Part shown: positions 6,589-10,103 of the stretch, piece after piece
How the letters are laid out: each line of letters starts with the position of its first letter
How positions within the stretch are numbered: position 1 is the stretch's first letter
NCBI GenBank assembly: GCA_913050305.1
Contig: CAJXAS010000052.1
Location: 1 to 10,103, forward strand
DNA: 10,103 bases
DNA from: an uncultured Polaribacter sp.
GTDB lineage: Bacteria; Bacteroidota; Bacteroidia; Flavobacteriales; Flavobacteriaceae
Direction of reading: 5' to 3'
The notes under the pieces: generated by a model
Database searches by the model: none
What the model was told of the DNA's origin: nothing
The model's input: the letters and a program-made list of their open reading frames with translations, nothing else
Program-made: the position numbers and the translations under genes

Positions 6589-6596
6589 GATATTTG
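6589..6596 (+). promoter_or_regulatory. Candidate -7 promoter element for hisS
   Basis: GATATTTG matches TAnnTTTG at 7 of 8 positions, about 95 bases before the hisS ATG and just after yihY ends. No TTG lies at the expected -33 site. If used, the whole heptad repeat region would form the mRNA leader. Confidence 0.35.
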
Positions 6597-6605
6597 TACT
6601 CGCAA

Positions 6606-6689
6606 TTTTGAATCTTAAATTGTGAATTTTGAGTGATTAGTTTTGAGTGGCGACATTAAAAACTATAAATTAAGAACTAAAAATCAATT
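6606..6689 (+). repeat. Degenerate 7-base tandem repeat array in the hisS leader
   Basis: Read in sevens from 6606 the sequence gives TTTTGAA, TCTTAAA, TTGTGAA, TTTTGAG, TGATTAG, TTTTGAG (to 6647). One odd unit TGGCGAC follows, and then from 6655 ATTAAAA, ACTATAA, ATTAAGA, ACTAAAA, ATCAATT (to 6689), ending one base before the hisS ATG. TTTTGAGTG occurs exactly twice (6627-6635 and 6641-6649), and TTTTGA three times at spacings of 21 and 14, all multiples of seven. The second block resembles the first on the opposite strand (ACTAAAA reads TTTTAGT). Units are imperfect, so part of the pattern could be chance in A/T-rich DNA. Confidence 0.6.
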
Positions 6690-6690
6690 A

Positions 6691-8055
6691 ATGAAACCGA
6701 GCATCCCCAAAGGAACTAGAGATTTTTCGCCAATAGAAGTTGCAAATCGTACGTATATAATGAATACGATTAAAACTGCTTTTGAAACCTTCGGATTTCA
6801 ACCTATAGAAACTCCAAGTTTTGAAAATTCAGCTACCTTAATGGGTAAATATGGGGAAGAAGGGGATCGACTTATTTTCAAAATTTTAAATTCAGGTGAC
6901 TTTCTGAAAAAGGCAGATGCTGCACTCCTAAGTGAGAAAGACAGTTTAAAAGTAACAGCTCAGATTTCTGAAAAAGCACTCCGTTATGACTTAACAGTGC
7001 CTTTTGCGCGTTATGTTGTGCAGCATCAAAACGAAATTACATTTCCCTTTAAAAGATACCAAGTACAGCCAGTTTGGAGAGCAGATAGGCCACAAAAAGG
7101 ACGTTTTAGAGAGTTTTTTCAATGCGATGCAGATGTTGTTGGTAGTAAATCTTTATGGCAAGAAGTAGAGTTTATCCAGTTATATGACGTTGTTTTTAGC
7201 AGGCTAGGTTTGGCAGGAACTACTATTAAGATAAACAATAGAAAAATACTTTCTGGTATTGCAGAAGTTATTGGTGCAAAAGATAAATTAATCGATTTTA
7301 CAGTTGCTTTAGACAAACTAGATAAAATTGGTAAAGACGGTGTTGTAAAAGAAATGTTGTCTAAAGGAATTACGGAAGAGGCGATTGAGAAAGTACAGCC
7401 TTTGTTTGACTTTACAGGCTCAAATATAGATAAATTGACTTCTTTAGAGAAAATGTTATCAACTTCTGAAGAAGGGAGAAGTGGGGTAGAAGAGCTTCGT
7501 TTTGTGATTAATGCAATTGGTGAATTAGGTTTAGAAACAGCCGCTCTGCAAGTTGATGTAACTTTAGCAAGAGGGTTGAATTATTATACAGGTGCAATTT
7601 TTGAAGTTGCTGCGCCAGAAGAAGTTAAAATGGGTTCTGTTGGCGGTGGCGGAAGATATGATGATTTAACAGGAATCTTTGGTTTAAAAGATGTCTCTGG
7701 AGTTGGAATTTCTTTTGGATTAGATAGAATTTATTTAGTTTTAGAAGAATTAGGTTTATTTAAAGTAGTTGATTTACCAAAACCAAAAGTTATTTTCTTA
7801 AATTTTGACGCTACTACAGATGTTCTAAAAATGAAAGCGATGCAAAGCTTGAGAGCAAATGGAATTAAATCCGAGTTTTATCCAGATTTAGGTGTAAGTA
7901 ACAAACAAGAGAAGCGTCAATGGAAATACGTTTCTAGTAGAGCAATACTATTTGTAGTTTCTAAAGTAGAAAATGATGTTTTTACATTAAAAAATATGAA
8001 TTCTGGTGTGCAAACAAATTGCTCTTTATCAGAATTAGTAGAAAAATTAAAATAA
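6691..8055 (+). CDS. hisS: Histidyl-tRNA synthetase (HisRS)
   Basis: 454 residues. It activates histidine with ATP and charges tRNA-His; cytoplasmic class II dimer. Seen: MKPSIPKGTRDFSP start typical of HisRS; motif 1 region around 37-65; LRYDLTVPFARYV (97-109); motif 2 with the class II arginine in VWRADRPQKGRFREFFQCD (128-146); the HisRS-specific LARGLNYYTGAIFE (292-305) and GGGRYDDL (318-325); motif 3 GVGISFGLDRI (337-347); and a C-terminal anticodon-binding domain from about 365. The reading frame is open upstream to a TTG at 6643, but the ATG at 6691 is chosen: the extra 16 residues would be repeat-encoded and precede the conserved MKPSIPKGTRDF start. The RYDLTVPFARY form, in place of the LRPEGT form of E. 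coli, recalls archaeal/eukaryotic HisRS. A 42-base gap leads to folE. Confidence 0.97.
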   Translation: MKPSIPKGTRDFSPIEVANRTYIMNTIKTAFETFGFQPIETPSFENSATLMGKYGEEGDRLIFKILNSGDFLKKADAALLSEKDSLKVTAQISEKALRYDLTVPFARYVVQHQNEITFPFKRYQVQPVWRADRPQKGRFREFFQCDADVVGSKSLWQEVEFIQLYDVVFSRLGLAGTTIKINNRKILSGIAEVIGAKDKLIDFTVALDKLDKIGKDGVVKEMLSKGITEEAIEKVQPLFDFTGSNIDKLTSLEKMLSTSEEGRSGVEELRFVINAIGELGLETAALQVDVTLARGLNYYTGAIFEVAAPEEVKMGSVGGGGRYDDLTGIFGLKDVSGVGISFGLDRIYLVLEELGLFKVVDLPKPKVIFLNFDATTDVLKMKAMQSLRANGIKSEFYPDLGVSNKQEKRQWKYVSSRAILFVVSKVENDVFTLKNMNSGVQTNCSLSELVEKLK

Positions 8056-8070
8056 TACGTTGTAAACACG

Positions 8071-8078
8071 TAAATTTG
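8071..8078 (+). promoter_or_regulatory. Candidate -7 promoter element for folE
   Basis: TAAATTTG matches TAnnTTTG, 20 bases before the ATG at 8098, between hisS and folE. A TTG at 8060-8062 is too close to serve as the -33 element and no other is seen at the right distance. A start near 8084 would leave either folE ATG (8098 or 8119) available. Confidence 0.5.
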
Positions 8079-8097
8079 CACTTTAATATAGAATGAA

Positions 8098-8784
8098 ATG
8101 TTTGAATTGAACAGCAAAATGAATGACGAAAGAATTGAAGAAATAGGGGAGAATCATGTGGCAACTTCGGCAGAAAATCCGATAAGACCAGATGCATTTG
8201 ATATTTCTGACGAAGAAAAAATAGTAAAAATTGAAAAGAGTGTAAAAGATATTTTACACACTTTAGGAATGGATTTAACAGATGATAGTATTCAGGGAAC
8301 TCCCAAAAGAGTTGCGAAAGCATTTATAAACGAAATGTTTATGGGCTTGAATCCTAAAAACAAGCCAAAGGCTTCTACGTTTGACAATAATTATAATTAT
8401 GGTGAAATGCTAGTAGAGAAGAATATAGTCTTGTACTCTACCTGTGAGCACCATTTGTTGCCAATCATTGGGAGAGCGCATGTTGCTTACATTTCTGACG
8501 GTAAAGTAATCGGACTCTCTAAAATGAATAGAATTGTAGAGTATTTTTCTAAAAGGCCACAAGTACAAGAGCGTTTAACAATGCAAATTGTACAAGCAAT
8601 GCAAGAGGCTTTAGGAACAAAAGATGTTGCTTGTGTTATAGATGCAAAACATTTATGTGTAAATTCTCGTGGTATTAAAGATATTGAAAGTTCTACTGTA
8701 ACTTCAGAGTTTGGTGGGAAATTCAAGGAGAAAGAAACAAAGAAAGAATTTTTACAATATTTACAAATGGATACGCCCTTCTAA
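8098..8784 (+). CDS. folE: GTP cyclohydrolase I (type IA)
   Basis: 228 residues. It converts GTP to 7,8-dihydroneopterin triphosphate and formate, the first step of folate synthesis and a source for other pterins and queuosine; cytoplasmic decamer in known members. Seen: zinc ligands Cys116 and His119 in STCEHHLLPIIG (114-125) and Cys187 in KHLCVNSRGI (184-193), matching E. coli Cys110, His113 and Cys181 with a constant offset of six; catalytic His118 and His185; GLSKMNRIVEYFSKRPQVQE (139-158); and SSTVTSEFGG (198-207). The acidic N-terminal stretch of about 40 residues is poorly conserved in the family. An in-frame ATG at 8119 (Met8) is an equally plausible start, giving 221 residues. A terminator follows 25 bases after the stop. 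Confidence 0.96.
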   Translation: MFELNSKMNDERIEEIGENHVATSAENPIRPDAFDISDEEKIVKIEKSVKDILHTLGMDLTDDSIQGTPKRVAKAFINEMFMGLNPKNKPKASTFDNNYNYGEMLVEKNIVLYSTCEHHLLPIIGRAHVAYISDGKVIGLSKMNRIVEYFSKRPQVQERLTMQIVQAMQEALGTKDVACVIDAKHLCVNSRGIKDIESSTVTSEFGGKFKEKETKKEFLQYLQMDTPF

Positions 8785-8809
8785 GTTTTAGAAGAAATTA
8801 AGAGACAAT

Positions 8810-8845
8810 AAAAAAACCGTTTAGAAATTCTAAACGGTTTTTTTT
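8810..8845. terminator. Bidirectional intrinsic terminator between folE and secA
   Basis: A hairpin with stem 8817-8825 / 8829-8837 (CCGTTTAGA pairing with TCTAAACGG, loop AAT) is flanked on the left by seven A (8810-8816) and on the right by eight T (8838-8845). It therefore gives a T-run after the stem on either strand. It sits between the convergent folE and secA 3' ends, as expected for a shared terminator. Confidence 0.92.
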
Positions 8846-8871
8846 ATGTCCTAATAAGATAGAAAAGTAAA

Positions 8872-10103
8872 TCAATTTTGTAGTACAACCCATTCTCCTT
8901 TTTCAACTAAAGGAATGGCTTGTTTAAACTTCACTTCTTTTTGTTCTCCGCTCATTACGTTTTTTATAGTAACACGCTCGTTTCTTCCAATTTTTGGTTG
9001 GTCTCTCACAACAGTTTCAATAGGTTCAGATTGCTGTCTAGAGTTTGAAATAGCCTGTTCACTTGAATTCTGAACATCTGCTTTACTTGTGTTTAAACGC
9101 TCTTTTTTACGATCTCTAGCTTCAGAAATTTGATTGGATTGTGACGGTAATTCTCCTTTAAACAAGAAAGACAATACTTCTTTATTAATTTCATCTACAG
9201 TAAGCTTAAATAATTCAAAAGCTTCGAACTTATAAATTAATAAAGGATCTTTTTGCTCATAAGATGCATTCTGAACAGAATGTTTCAGTTCATCCATTTT
9301 ACGCAAATGGTCTTTCCAATTTTCATCTATGATTGCTAGCGTAATGTTTTTCTCAAAATCTGTAACTAAACTCTTACCTTCAGTTTCATATGCTTCTTTT
9401 AGGTTGGTAACTACTTGTAAAGACTTAATTCCGTCTGTAAAAGGAACTACAATACGTTCATATTTATCTCCTTCATTTTCAAAAACATCTTTAATAACTG
9501 GAAATGCTAAAACAGCATTTCTTTCAATTTTATTTTTGTAATGTTCAGAAACTATATCAAATAATTTATCTGCAATTTCTTTTTCTGTTAATTTATCGAA
9601 CTCTTCTTCAGAAATCGGAGAGGTCATTGAAGAAAACTTAATCAATTCAAACTCAAAATTCTTAAAATCTTTAGCTATTTTATTATTAATAATAATAGAT
9701 TCGCATGTTTCGTAAATCATGTTTGCAATATCAACTTGCAAACGTTTACCATCTAAAGCGTTACGTCTTCTTTTATAAACAAACTCACGCTGAGCGTTCA
9801 TAATGTCATCATATTCTAATAAACGTTTTCTAATTCCGAAGTTATTTTCTTCAACTTTCTTTTGTGCTCTTTCAATAGATTTAGAAATCATAGAATGCTG
9901 AATTACCTCACCCTCTTTTAATCCCATTCTATCCATCATTTTTGCAATTCTGTCTGAGCCAAAAAGACGCATTAAATTGTCATCTAAAGCCACGTAAAAT
10001 TGAGTTGACCCAACATCACCTTGTCTACCTGCACGTCCACGTAATTGTCTATCTACACGTCTAGAATCATGTCTTTCTGTACCAATAATAGCCAAACCAC
10101 CAA
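8872..10103 (-). CDS. secA: SecA preprotein translocase ATPase, C-terminal part (5' end beyond window)
   Basis: About 410 codons of the C-terminal part are visible and the frame stays open through the right edge; a TTG at 10095 is internal, not a start. SecA drives export of unfolded preproteins through SecYEG with ATP. Seen from the edge: GGLAIIGTERHDSRRVDRQLRGRAGRQGD, the end of the second helicase domain (nucleotide-binding fold 2) with the arginine-finger motif QLRGRAGRQGD; FGSDRI; the helical scaffold and wing regions (EENNFGIRKRLLEYDDIMNAQR, here split across 82-103 of the visible part); and DENWKDHLRKMDELKHSV. After a Ser/Gln/Arg-rich linker the protein ends in VKFKQAIPLVEKGEWVVLQN, with no Cys-rich SecB/zinc-binding tail. 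This tail style is what I expect for Bacteroidota SecA. It is convergent with folE, with the shared terminator between them. Confidence 0.97.
   Translation of the reverse strand, partial: GGLAIIGTERHDSRRVDRQLRGRAGRQGDVGSTQFYVALDDNLMRLFGSDRIAKMMDRMGLKEGEVIQHSMISKSIERAQKKVEENNFGIRKRLLEYDDIMNAQREFVYKRRRNALDGKRLQVDIANMIYETCESIIINNKIAKDFKNFEFELIKFSSMTSPISEEEFDKLTEKEIADKLFDIVSEHYKNKIERNAVLAFPVIKDVFENEGDKYERIVVPFTDGIKSLQVVTNLKEAYETEGKSLVTDFEKNITLAIIDENWKDHLRKMDELKHSVQNASYEQKDPLLIYKFEAFELFKLTVDEINKEVLSFLFKGELPSQSNQISEARDRKKERLNTSKADVQNSSEQAISNSRQQSEPIETVVRDQPKIGRNERVTIKNVMSGEQKEVKFKQAIPLVEKGEWVVLQN

Noticed and set aside
6643..6690. A 16-residue N-terminal extension of HisRS starting at TTG
   Set aside because: It is encoded by the heptad repeats and precedes the conserved MKPSIPKGTRDF start; the ATG at 6691 gives a normal-length enzyme.
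7982..8323. A minus-strand open frame across the hisS-folE junction
   Set aside because: Antisense to two clear housekeeping genes, Phe/Leu/His-rich as expected for reverse frames of A/T-rich coding DNA; no promoter.
10093..10095. TTG as the start of a short 407-residue protein
   Set aside because: It is an internal Leu codon in SecA's conserved GGLAIIGTERH motif and the frame continues to the window edge.
1..10103. Mobile elements, CRISPR arrays, tRNA or rRNA genes, defence or biosynthetic clusters
   Set aside because: Looked for and not seen: no transposase, integrase, spaced identical repeats or clover-leaf sequences; all sizeable genes belong to ordinary chromosomal families or one unknown lipoprotein.

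Overview
This window looks like ordinary chromosomal DNA from a marine-type member of the Flavobacteriaceae (phylum Bacteroidota). I infer this from the strong A+T bias, the absence of clear Shine-Dalgarno sequences before starts, several TAnnTTTG promoter elements typical of Bacteroidota, lipoproteins with loose lipoboxes, and SecA and HisRS proteins whose sequence style is that of this phylum. I cannot name a genus with confidence. I see no mobile element, CRISPR array, tRNA, rRNA or phage gene.

Left part (1-4252, all minus strand). Reading in the direction of transcription: rlmH (23S rRNA methyltransferase), then a 56-base gap, then a tight run of rdgB (house-cleaning NTP pyrophosphatase), a Dabb-domain putative lipoprotein, an FecCD/BtuC-type permease and its ATPase. 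Within that run the junctions are a 1-base overlap, 23 bases and 0 bases, so it is very probably one operon. Beyond it lies a separately promoted M28 zinc peptidase lipoprotein that runs off the left edge. The permease and ATPase would import an iron-chelate, haem or cobalamin type ligand, but no substrate-binding protein or TonB receptor lies beside them here.

Divergent spacer (4253-4548, 296 bases). It holds candidate promoters on both strands and a perfect 22-base inverted repeat with a 4-base loop. No convincing gene lies in it.

Middle part (4549-6570, plus strand). A Qnr/MfpA-like pentapeptide-repeat protein overlaps (ATGA) a small lipoprotein of unknown function, and 43 bases later comes a YihY/BrkB-family membrane protein.

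Right part. hisS (plus) follows after a leader built largely of degenerate 7-base repeats, then folE (plus) with its own promoter. A symmetrical terminator at 8810-8845 separates folE from the 3' end of secA (minus), which enters from the right edge.

Most genes are housekeeping: translation and ribosome modification, nucleotide sanitation, folate/pterin synthesis and protein export. I found no clear new multi-gene system. The best second looks are two non-coding structures, the perfect inverted repeat at 4411-4458 and the heptad repeat leader at 6606-6689, followed by the pentapeptide/lipoprotein pair and the exported Dabb protein.
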